DNA from: Poecilobothrus nobilitatus | Lineage: Eukaryota > Arthropoda > Insecta > Diptera > Dolichopodidae | Direction of reading: 5' to 3' | DNA: 64,000 nucleotides | Assembly (NCBI GenBank): GCA_947095535.1 | Contig: OX352774.1 | Span: 172,978,200-173,042,199 of the forward strand | Shown here: positions 48,290-59,044 of the stretch, one piece after another | How the letters are laid out: each line of letters opens with the position of its first letter | How positions within the stretch are numbered: the stretch's first letter is position 1 | The notes under the pieces: generated by a model | What the model was told of the DNA's origin: nothing | Database searches by the model: none | The model's input: the letters and a program-made list of their open reading frames with translations, nothing else | Position numbers and translations under genes: made by a program

Positions 48290-49960
48290 ATATTTACCGA
48301 CCGATGTTTTAATAATATTGAATTATCCTATATCTGATTTGTAATCTTAATATAAATATTACAATGGTGCAACATATATTTCGTATACATATATATATTT
48401 GATTTAATATTATTATAAAAATATATTCAAGCTTTAAAATATCAAAAATCAACTTACAGATTTCTTTTTTTTTATCTAAAGATAAAATATAATAAATACA
48501 CATATTCATATAAAAACTGAACATAAACAATAAAAAGGTAAAACTACATGGATTTTTTGTTCTATCAGAGCATAAAAATAAAAATTACATTTTAATGTTG
48601 ACTCCCACAATTTTTATTAAAATAATTTAAAACCCAATGACTTTTTAATTAGATTTTTTCATTTTTTATTTTTAGTTTTGTTTTTGTAATTTTCAGATTT
48701 TTAAATAACAAAGGAATTTTCATCAGGAGCAGTAATAACAAGAATCCATTACTGGTTTTATTATTTTTCCTTTTTGTAAACAAAAAAACAAAGTATAAAA
48801 AAAAGTAGACAGCTTTTTTTTACGGTACGTTAATTCATAAAAAAAAAAAAACCATTGTTTTTTTATTTTTGCATTTTAAAATTGAATAGAATAAAAAAAC
48901 AAAAGCGAATCTTTTATGACATTTAATTTTATATTTTGTGTTTACAATGCAAACAAATACAAAAACAAAAAAGTACCGAATACAGAACAATGCACACATA
49001 CTTATATTTTGATACATACATAATACATACATACATACATATATATTAAATATTATGTGCCCGATGTAATTACATACAACAAAGAATTATTGTTTTTTTT
49101 TTTCATATTCAAAAAATGTCTGAGCTCGTAATCTGCATTATCATCAATTTATTGTAATATTTTAATTTTTTTTTTTTTTTTTATTTAAAAAGGATATATA
49201 ATAAATGTAATAATGCGTCTGTTACACGTATATGTAAACGTTTATAAAAATCATTGTTTAAGCATACAAACAAACGTAAATCATAATTTTATTTAAAAAA
49301 CCAAAAAAAAAAAAAAAACCAAAGAAAAAAACAAAAAGTCAGTCATTCAATTAACAGTCATATCACAATATCACATATCATAATGCATTACGCTCTATAA
49401 AATTTTGACAAATGGTTTTTTGTTGTTTTCATTTTTGTTTTCTTTATTTTGTCATATTTTGTTAAATTATTATAAACCAAAAAGAAAGAGACAGCATTAT
49501 AAAAAGAAAATAATAAATTAAAGAAAAATTTTCAAAAAATTATGTAAAAGTTGTAAATAACGTTTTGTAATAAAAATAATATGGAGTCATTTTTTAATCA
49601 CAGTTCTATCAGGATCCTTTAAGAGAAAATTTTATTTTTGTTTTGCTGCAATCTTTGTATTGTAGTCAATTGATATTTGATGGCATCTTTTTAGAATATG
49701 AATTATGGTATTGTTGAGTGGTAAATTGGATTACACTTTATATTTTTGTCATACTTAACGTAATGTAGAAATAATTGTAAAACATCTAATGCATAAATTT
49801 TAAGGCTCTTCTGCAACAGTTTTTAACATTGAACATTGAACGCTTTGAATTTTTTTAAAACCGTATGCGCTATGCAAGAATTTCTAACACAATAACAAAC
49901 TATAGGTTTTGGCGGATCAATAAATGATAGAAGATTACATAATACACCTTTCTGACTTTA
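48290..49960. other. Gene-free AT-rich DNA
   Basis: Homopolymer-rich, with a (TACA)n run at 49022-49042. Frames at 48309-48530 and 48835-49032 are low complexity. Confidence 0.6.
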
Positions 49961-49961
49961 T

Positions 49962-50322
49962 CTGAAGACATTTTTAGTTTTAGTGAAGACATTTTTACTT
50001 TAAGTGAAGCTTTTTTATTGAAATGAAACAAATTTTTACTTTAAATGACAATTTTTTACTTCAAGTGAAGACATTTGTAATAAAGATTAAAGTAAATAAA
50101 ATACATATATAAAAATATATGTACATATGTAAATATCAAAAACATTGATATTAAATACAAATATCTACGTATTACATAAATTAAATATATATATATATGG
50201 GTATATAGATTCTTCATTTAAAATAAAAATGTCCTCACTTAAAGTAAAAAATATTCATTTAAAATAAAAATGTTCTTTATTTAAAGTGAAAATTATTCAC
50301 ATTTAAGTAAAAAAGTCTTCAG
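49962..50322. mobile_element. Foldback element with 24-bp tandem units in both arms
   Basis: The left arm (49962-50078) consists of imperfect tandem copies of GAAGACATTTTTACTTTAAG. The right arm (50206-50322) carries the complement, CTTAAAGTAAAAATGTCTTC-like, in tandem. The outer ends match exactly as CTGAAGAC at 49962-49969 and GTCTTCAG at 50315-50322. The roughly 125-bp centre is AT-rich and non-coding. Inverted arms built of short direct repeats are the hallmark of foldback-type elements. Target duplications were not resolved. Confidence 0.7.
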
Positions 50323-50324
50323 TA

Positions 50325-52428
50325 AAAATAAAAAAGGTATAAAAGAAAATGGAAGTAGATATTATGGCATACAATTTGAAAAAAAATTGCTCTCTCAGCT
50401 CTGTAAATTCCTCTCTGAGAATTGTAAAATTTTTCAAATTACATAAAAATAATCTGAAGTAGGGGAAAATGAGAAAAAAAGAACTGATCCATCCTAGATT
50501 TATTTAGAATAAAGTAGAACAAACAGAACATTATTATTTAAATTGTAAGAAAGAAGTTAGTTATATGTTCCAAAGAGTTAAAGGTGTAAATATTGAAGGA
50601 AGATCATAATATATCTTATTATAATCTGTAACAAACCTTTTTAACTAAACTTTATACAACACATGGAAAAATTTGTTTTTTTTTTTGCCTTATTATACTT
50701 AAAATTTAGGGCTTATTTTCATATATTTTATTTGAAAATTGAAATAATAAGCGGTTTTTATCATTTTATTTATGCTTAACAAGCTCTTTTGAAATAAAAA
50801 ATCATATATATATATATGTATGTCTTTTTTTTTTTAATTTTTTATTATTTCTGAATATTTTTAATATTTTTATTTCACTTTCAGAAAGAGAGGTGAAAAG
50901 CATAAATGATATGTAGTTTAATTTATTTTTGTTAATGACTTTTCAGAATTATTTTTTATATATATACATAAGTAGGTACATATTATATGCTTAGTAAAAA
51001 GTTCATAAATATCAAAATTCTGTAACTAGGGATGGAAAAGTTGTTGTATAAAATTGTAACACGTGGGGTAACAATTGTTCTTTTTTAGAAATATAAATTT
51101 CGAAGTATTTTGAAATCTTTATATTTAAAATTTTTTTTTTTAAACCTATTAAATTGTTCTTAATTCACATTTAACATACACAATATCACTTACTTATATT
51201 TAAAGTCTTGCTAAAAGTCAGAGATTTATTGAGATGCTTAAAAAAGTATTTAATGTACATAAAGTGATTTCAAACTATTTACTTCACATTTAACCGGTAA
51301 ACGGTTTATTCTGTCAAAAGACAGCTATAAAAGCTATTAGCAGTAAAGTTACGTCAAGGCAATAAAATTCGCTCACCTTTATTGCTACCTAATTGTAAAA
51401 TAATTGCAATAGGCCCTATGTTTACAAATCTTGCTGTCAAAGCTGCTTAAAAGCTTTTAGCGTTTACAGTATGTTGTCAGTTGGAACATTATATGTGTGC
51501 GTTAATATTATCACTTATTTAGTTATTTTTTTTGACCTATTCAAATTTTTTATTGCTGTTTTACATATATTGATGAGATGCCACTGGTAAAACAGCTACA
51601 TTTTGGTTAACACAACTGTTAACAATCTTGTCCGGTGATAACCACGTTTTCGTCGTTTTTTTTTTGTTTTTGTTTTAAAGTTCTTTTGTGGGCGAAGTGA
51701 GGAAGTGTAAAAGAAAAATAAGTTGCAACAAATGTTTGCAACACAGTATGAACAGAGGGATACAAATACTTATCGAAAATAAATATCGAACCCTTCCGTG
51801 TATACATATAATATAATAGTCCTACATATTATATTATCTTTTATATTCAGGCATTCATTGCATTCAAAAATATTTTAAAATTGTGCCATCCCTAAATATA
51901 TTATATAGATACCTATGTACATATGACATAATAAAGAAAAAGTTAAAAAAACAGAAAAACAAAAAAAAAACCCTAACAGCTGACAACATAAAATTTATTC
52001 ACATTTTTATGTTTTTTTTTTTTACTCAGTGAAACAAAAAAAAAAACCCAAAACTGGCAAAAAAAAAAATACCATTACATATGGTTTCATGTAATTTTTT
52101 TTATGCTAATTAAAAAATCGTAGAATTTGAATTTATGTTCAAAATTTCAAATTAAAAATTTTAAAAAACTTTTTCATTAATAGATTAATATGAGACCCGA
52201 ATGGATTAATCCCTATCCATAAAATCTCAAAATAAAAAAAAAAAACATTAAGTAATTTGAAAACGTGTGACAAAATAAAATAAACCATTTTCCCTTTCAA
52301 ACCGTAACTATTCATCTTCTACCAAAAGGAATTTCATAAAACAAGATCTTTGTAGAATTTGTTGGTGAGGGATCATAAAGCTATTGGTCATAAAGGTTTA
52401 TTTCATGACAATACTCCTTAATGACTCA
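50325..52428. other. Gene-free AT-rich DNA
   Basis: Background only. The segment at about 51290-51500 is less homopolymeric but has no recognisable signature. Confidence 0.55.
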
Positions 52429-52815
52429 TTTGAATGGGTCAAACCTATATTTTTATAAAAATTTCGTGTCATAAAGTCATAATTAAATTTTTAGACCGGG
52501 CAAAACCAGGATTTCAATAGTTTGTTTGGGTTTTAATTGTTTATTGTTGAAATATGCATTTAAAAAAATAATTAGGAGGGATTTTATAATTGGTTACAAA
52601 AATAGGGTATTTTCTTTTCCCAGAATGATTACATATTATGTATATAAGAGATTCTGAATTATTAGGGATTTTAGAGTTGAATTCTAGAGTTGAATAGTTT
52701 TTCTTTAAAGTAGTTTTAATCGAATAAGACATAACGCCATATGGCTATATGACCCATTCAAACCCATATTCATGAATTATAAGCCTTATGAGCCATGCCT
52801 TTATGTGAGAAAGCG
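52360..52815. mobile_element. Foldback-like element B
   Basis: A perfect 13-bp inverted repeat, TTTGAATGGGTCA at 52429-52441 and TGACCCATTCAAA at 52750-52762, forms the inner part of longer degenerate arms. The arms hold GGTCATAAAGG-type motifs on the left and CCTTTATG/CCTTATGAGCC-type motifs on the right. The core at about 52540-52620 contains TTTATTGTTGAAATATG, then AATTAGGAGGGATTTTATAA and TTGGTTACAAA. This is the same string and order as the core of foldback A (4893-4972), although the arms of A are built from an unrelated motif. Non-coding. Confidence 0.55.
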
Positions 52816-55150
52816 ACAACTATCATTTCATCTCTGCTATATTTTACATTATAAGAAATTTTAAGTTTTCTTTAAAAATTATTGTAAGCTTTAAAAAAAA
52901 AATCAAATTAGAAACATTTTATTGTTCTTTAAAAGGAAACTTTAAAGATATTCTCTTTTAAAATACTATTTTCATTTTAATACAATTCTGACCAATAAAA
53001 AATAAATTAACTTTAATGCAGTCATAAATCCATTTCAATTCAAAAATGAACTGAATAATTTCATCCGAGATTGAGTTCGGTATTTGCCTTAGGGATGATA
53101 ACAAATAAATGAAGAAAAGAAGGAAATAAGGATGAAATGCTATATAGAAAGAATTAAATTTTAAACATCTCTTTATTAATTCATTCTTTCATTCATTCCT
53201 TCATTTTATTTTTGTTATATTTAAATATGTTAAACTTTCACTAAACTAACTTTGCTTCCGTTTTTGTTTTTGTTTTTTGCTTTAAGAATAATTATTCTTT
53301 GTTTTATATAATTTAATACTAAACTTGTATATGCCAAAACTTATACACAAAGTTAAAAAACAAAAGAAACAATAAAGAGTAACATAATTATTATCATGAG
53401 AAACTACAGTCTACAACAGATGGTCAACAGTGTCTCACTAATGAATGCAATTTTTTATTTATATACCAACTCTTTCTGTAAATGAGGAAAGACAAGCAAC
53501 AAAAAAAAAAAAACACAAAAACAGACTTATTTTTTTGAAACTTTTGGGTATACGGTTGACTTGTTAGCTCCCATCTAAAAAACAAAAAAAAAAAAAAAAA
53601 AACAAGCAAAACCTAACAGCGCCAAAAAAAAATCAACAACAACTTGATAAAATATTCCACAACTGAATAAATAAAAAATCAACCTACAGTTGAAAAACTT
53701 GTACATCATTTTTTCCATTTATTTGTGTTTTTCTTTGTTTTCTTGATTTAATTAGGATCCTGTACCACTAGGTTTCTATAATGAATACATCCTCTATATT
53801 TCAATTTATTTTTTGTTGTGCATGTATGTTTGTTTTTTGTTTTTTTTTTGTATGCAACATAAAAAACAACAAATAGATACAATAGAATTTACAGTTTTAT
53901 TGAATGAATTGAAAATAGTTTTGAGATTTTCATTAAAAATATATTGAAAAATTTTCATATTAGATAGGATCATCATTTTGTTCAAAAATCAAAAATAAGA
54001 TTTATTTAGTCATCAAAAAAATTGAAAGGAATCAAAAAAATAATTCAGTTATCCCAAATTAATTAAAAATTGATATTTCTTAATGAAAAGTACTGGAAAA
54101 GTGTTTTTGTTGAAAAAATCTAGTGAAAAATGTTGCTTGAAAATGTTGCTAAACAGATTGCTAAATTTTAATTGGATAGAAAATGAATCACAGTGATCTT
54201 TGCTGAAAAATACTTTAAACGAAAATGAGATAATGTTAAGATATTTTTGAATGACCTTCAAAAAATCTTCAAGGGCTTCAAATAATCCTTTAAACATTTT
54301 GGGGGGTATTTTACTTAAAAAAGTGTAGCATTTTCATTTATAAAGTTATGGAAATTTGACAGGGGTTAAATGAAATCAAAAATGTGTTTAATTAAGGATT
54401 TAAGTAAGTTTGTAGCAGCAGAATAATTAGTGATTTTATTGGGATTTCTAATATTGTTAATGATAAATGGAGCCGTTACAGAGATTTATCACCTATGATT
54501 CTAAGGTATCTTTCAGCAAATTTGAAAATTATTTAGAAAAAAATTTGGCATGATCCTTTTGTCGGAACTTAACCTGTAACTTATATGTATTTCTTTTTGA
54601 TTTTAAAGCAGTAAACTCCATATGACTTTTTGGCAAAAAAAAAAAACAATTATTCAGATTGAAAAAGATATTAAAATCAAATATAAGTTTTTTCACAAAA
54701 GAAAAGAATTGATTGAACCGCATGAAAAAAATTTAATTTAAAAATTGAGCAGTTAATTTCAAAATTAATCAATCAATAGACCATAGAATTAAAGATAAAT
54801 ATTAAGAGACATGATCCATTCATTATACATAGGACGTGCCAAAGAAAATTTAATTGAATTAACTGAGCATTAAATGTTGGAAAAAAAAACTTAAATAAGA
54901 CAGGACAGAAAATACGAAAATCAATTTTAATATAAAGGAAGGGCTTATGATAAAAGTTTCTATGTAATATAAAAAATATTTTAAAAAATTTCGCTCATAT
55001 TGTAATACAGAATTTTTTTTAATAGTTTTCTTTTAAATAATTCTGAAACAAAATGATTGTGAACCGCGGTATAAAAAAAGATTGTATAAAGTTTTTTTTA
55101 CCATGACCCTCTATACATACTGTGTAACTTTTCAAATGTCTGATGTTTAT
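52816..55150. other. Gene-free AT-rich DNA
   Basis: Background. Frames at 54049-54297 and 54529-54723 are phenylalanine/lysine-rich without a domain. Confidence 0.55.
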
Positions 55151-55153
55151 AAA

Positions 55154-55243
55154 TGAACATTACTCATGTTCAAAAATGGTATAAAAGTGTACTGATGTTC
55201 TAAAATGGTAGATATATGAACATTAGTTATGTTCTAAAATGGT
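55154..55243. repeat. Short tandem repeat with internal dyads
   Basis: A GAACATTA.T.ATGTTCTAAAATGGT unit occurs at 55154 and 55217, with a partial copy (GATGTTCTAAAATGGTA) near 55194. Within a unit GAACAT pairs with ATGTTC, so each can form a small hairpin. Confidence 0.75.
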
Positions 55244-55249
55244 TTGTAG

Positions 55250-56915
55250 CCTTGCTACTGAACAAGGCCATATAAAATAAGTTGTTTTGACGTAAATTGG
55301 TAAGAACAGAACAGAATTGAGGGTATTTTGAGTTCGGAAACTAAAATTTTTCTTAAAATAAAATAAATTTTTAAAAGTTTGTTTATTTTCATTTAACAGG
55401 AAACTGCTTTCTAAGGTAAACTATTGCATATTATAATTTACCATATTGCATATAAGATTATGACTAAGATTATATCAAACAAACAATAGAAATATGCAAT
55501 ATATAAAACACCAAATATGTTTTAATTGACCGACATAAATATAATTAATTTTTCTTTATTTTAATTACTTCCTATGACCTATATGTTATATCTCGAAACT
55601 TCAGCAAAATATTAACTACTGCAGTAACATTTTTAGTGCCTACTTTAAAATATATGTTATAATTTTTGCAATTAAAAGTAATAAACGGGCAATTTTTTAT
55701 ATGTTTAAACAAAAAAAAAAATTTTTGTTACTAAAGGTAACAAAATTATTATTTTTTTTTTTTCAATTTTTAACCTAAAAACCTACAATTTTCAAGTGAA
55801 TATTGCAAACAACACTATTTTTATTTAGAACTAAGCAAATTTCTCCAAGATTTTTTTTGTAATAAAAACGAATGAAAATTTAAAAATTTATCAGTTCATT
55901 TTTTAAAACGAAAATTAAACCAAACTTATAATAAATCATAATTAAAATTCTTGTCATTCTTAACGTTTAATTAAGAAAAGTTTTTTTCTGTAGTTGTTAC
56001 TTAAGAATTCGAAATTCAGAATATACTAAAATTAATGCATCTGAATTAGCTCATGAGAAGATTTTTTTAGTGGTAGTACTTCAAAGGATGTGAAATTGTA
56101 CTAGGAGCAAGCATTCCATTTATCAAGAATGTAATCAAATGCAATATTGGACACTGGATATTTAAAAGAAAAACGGGACATTTAGTGAATTTTTCAAAAT
56201 CTGTTTTATTTTGCAGTTGATTTACGTTTTTGTTTCGAAACTTTTTAAATCTGATCTAAGTGATAAAATTTTTCTCTTAATGTTTACTCTTATTTTTGAA
56301 ATATCCTTCGAAAATACCTATTTATTATTTTAAATTATCGGTATTCAACAATAAATTAAGGAATTTTTAGAAATTTCTTACTTATATATAGTTGTCATAT
56401 TTAAATCAACATTTTTATAGGATTTAAATGTGTAAAAAGGAATGTAAATTTTTACAGATTGAACTACTCTTTCTTCTGCCATAATTAAATCAGCCTTTAA
56501 GAAAGAATAAATATGCAAGATTTATTTTTCAACAAAAAAATAGGGTTTCATTTACTATAATCTATCAATTTGCATTTTAGGTAAACCTTTAAAGAAAAAG
56601 TGAATCATAAGTTTTTAGTAAGTTGATTATTAGATTATTTTGGAGAAAATATTAAACTGGCATATATATACGCATATTCTGTAAAAGGCGTACAGTCCTG
56701 ATTTTGTAAACTACTATAAAATTCCTCTTAATTATTTTTGCTACAAGTATATTTCAATAATAAAGTGATCAAAATAGTGGAGGCTATCAATTCCTGCTAA
56801 ACATTGCAACACAACTGATATTATATTGAAATAATAATTTTGTAACCAATATTGTAACAACCCGCCAACAAATTCAACTGTTCTAAATTCTATTAATGTA
56901 TCTAAACAAAAAAGT
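55250..56915. other. Gene-free AT-rich DNA
   Basis: Nothing beyond background was recognised. Confidence 0.55.
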
Positions 56916-56921
56916 GCTGCA

Positions 56922-57065
56922 TTTTGATGCAAGTATTTTGATTTTGAAAATTAGGCTTTTGATGCATTTAGATTTTGTAAAGTTCACTTTTGATGCCAAA
57001 TTTAGATTTGGATTTTGGAAATGTAGCTTTTGAAAAAGTTTGGATTTTGATACATTTAGATTTCT
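56922..57065. repeat. Degenerate tandem repeat of a GT-rich 30-40 bp unit
   Basis: Three to four copies of CTTTTGATGCATTTAGATTTTG and variants. The plus strand is strongly T/G-rich, which opens minus-strand frames (56883-57158) with a repeated K/S/N-rich peptide; these are not called as genes. Confidence 0.75.
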
Positions 57066-57069
57066 TATT

Positions 57070-58360
57070 CTTGTTTTTAAATGTGAACCTTCGGATTTCC
57101 GTATTTTTGCCAAATAAAAATTCTTTTTTTTGGAATTGTTGAAAAAGCAAAAAAACAAATAAAAATACGAAAAACTCTTGTGATATAATTTTCTATCTTA
57201 TTAAAATCAATTCTTACAAAGTTGTTTTGAACAATATTTAAAAGACACTGCATTTTTAATTAATAATAATTTAAAATTCATTATACACTTTATTTATCTT
57301 TTATTTGAAGATTAAGATAACATAAAATATCTACAAATGGTTTGTAGCTTTGAAGTCTGAATATAGACCATTAAAAAAAAAAAAAAAACCCCTTTAATTA
57401 TTCCTCCTTATTTAAGAGAAAAAAAAAATTTTTTTTTATTAACATTTTAACAAATTTCATAGATTACTTTTGTAATTAATCTTTAAATTACATCATATTT
57501 ATTTCATTTTAATTTTTCCTTCATTTATTCTATTAATGCACACCATTCTATAATTTTTATCCGATTTATATTTTCGAAATATATATATATATGTCTATAT
57601 ATAGGTACAGCTCTTTTCTTTATTTCATCTTCACTTAATATATGATTCATAGATTAGGAAATGAGGAGTGCATCACGTTCGCATCATGATTGCTGTGAAT
57701 TAAAAAGAAAAAAGAACACAAAAAAGCAGAAAAAAAGAAAATTGCTTAATCATTTCAACGATATTATAATGACTACATTAGTTGGATAAAAACCACATTT
57801 CATTCTTTGTCTTCCATCGGATAAGAAAACTACTCTTAATTTAAACCGAAAAGTAATCTTAAGCGCAAAAAAAAAAAATTACAACATATACACAAACATA
57901 GAGAAAAATCAACAAACTATTGATAAAAAAAAAAAAATTAAACATTCTAAAATGAAATTCATAGAATTTTTTTTTTTTTTTGCAATTTACTTATAATAGG
58001 AAGAAAAAAAAATTGGCCGTGTTACCATAATAACAGTAGATAACTTTAATCATCGGAGGCATAAAATTCTAAATACAAGCAGTAGTAAAAACTAGAAGAC
58101 AGGAATATTTTCAAAACTTTTTCAGGCATATCTGAAGAAGTATTTAATTCTGGAAGATATCCTTGAAGCCGAAATTGAAGAAAGATGAAGTCCGGGCATA
58201 AGAAAAATATCTTATCTTAAAAATGTACGCCAATAGTCAAATAGAGAATCAGATCACTGTTTAGATCAGCAATAGACAAGATCAAAATGGTAAGATGACA
58301 TATGGTCTAAAGTCTAAAGTTGACTGTTTAGAAATTAAAGGTCCAGGACTTTCATACGTA
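57070..58360. other. Gene-free AT-rich DNA
   Basis: Background. The stretch at about 58080-58360 is less AT-rich but unrecognised. Confidence 0.5.
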
Positions 58361-58370
58361 TTTAAAAGAA
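58361..58370. repeat. Target-site duplication of SINE copy 3 (left)
   Basis: TTTAAAAGAA, identical to 58564-58573. Confidence 0.85.
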
Positions 58371-58563
58371 CATTTCTTTTTTAAATGCATTTCTCTGCCA
58401 CATAATTTTGGACAGGAAATTGCACAGTCTTTCCTGTTCAGGCGTGGCTGCAAATGTCGTAACGGGGAATAACTTTTTCGACGTGTGTGGGATTAGAACC
58501 CACACTCCCTCGGTGTTTACAGCGTATTTTGTACGCTTTTACCCACTAGGCCACCGAGGCCCC
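58371..58563 (-). mobile_element. tRNA-derived SINE, copy 3 (full length, best preserved)
   Basis: On the minus strand it begins GGGGCCTCGGTGGCC at 58563. Box A is TGGCCTAGTGGG (plus 58542-58553) and box B is GGGTTCTAATCCC (plus 58489-58501), both close to the tRNA consensus. The head can fold like a tRNA: GCGTA/TACGC form a five-pair stem at the anticodon-arm position, and GTGGG/CCCAC form a perfect T-arm with a seven-base loop TTCTAAT. CCTCGGTG near the 5' end is also complementary to CACCGAGG before the T-arm. The tRNA-unrelated body and short A-rich tail follow. Length is 193 bp. A perfect 10-bp target-site duplication, TTTAAAAGAA, flanks the copy and defines its ends exactly. No protein is encoded; the plus-strand frame across it is a by-product. 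Confidence 0.92.
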
Positions 58564-58573
58564 TTTAAAAGAA
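58564..58573. repeat. Target-site duplication of SINE copy 3 (right)
   Basis: Second copy of TTTAAAAGAA, abutting the SINE 5' end. Confidence 0.85.
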
Positions 58574-58869
58574 TAATAAAGTCTAAAACAGAAAAAAAAT
58601 TAAAGTCCATAGTTATACATACTCTTTCAACACGACCGTATTTAAAGTTACTTAAAACGAAAGGAAAAAAGTAGAAAACACTTTTAAATTTTTGTAACAT
58701 AAAATATGAATTTTATATACCATTTGAATATTCACTTTTTATTTTAAATTTTTTTAATGTATACGACTTACGACTTTAATGTATACATATATCTGTACAT
58801 CGTTTTCCAGAAAATTTACAGGTGTCAAAATATTTGTAAATCTTTTGAAAAAAGCGAATATTTCCAGGA

Positions 58870-59040
58870 TATTTATATATATATGTGTTTGCGAGAATAT
58901 TACTTAGAAGGGATTTTATAGATGGATTCAAGATCAGGATATTCTCCTTTTGCACAATATTTATATGTAAGCTAGGTTTGAATCATAATTAGGAAGGATT
59001 TTAAAAATGGATTCAAGATTACGATATTCCATTTTTCAAG
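58870..59040. repeat. Two-unit tandem repeat (about 85 bp) related to the foldback A/B core
   Basis: GGATTTTATAGATGGATTCA (58911) and GGATTTTAAAAATGGATTCA (58996) lie 85 bp apart within matching flanks. The string ATAATTAGGAAGGATTTTAA...TGG.T.CAA resembles ATAATTAGGAGGGATTTTAT...TGGTTACAA in foldback B. This may be the family core without recognisable arms. Confidence 0.5.
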
Positions 59041-59044
59041 AATT

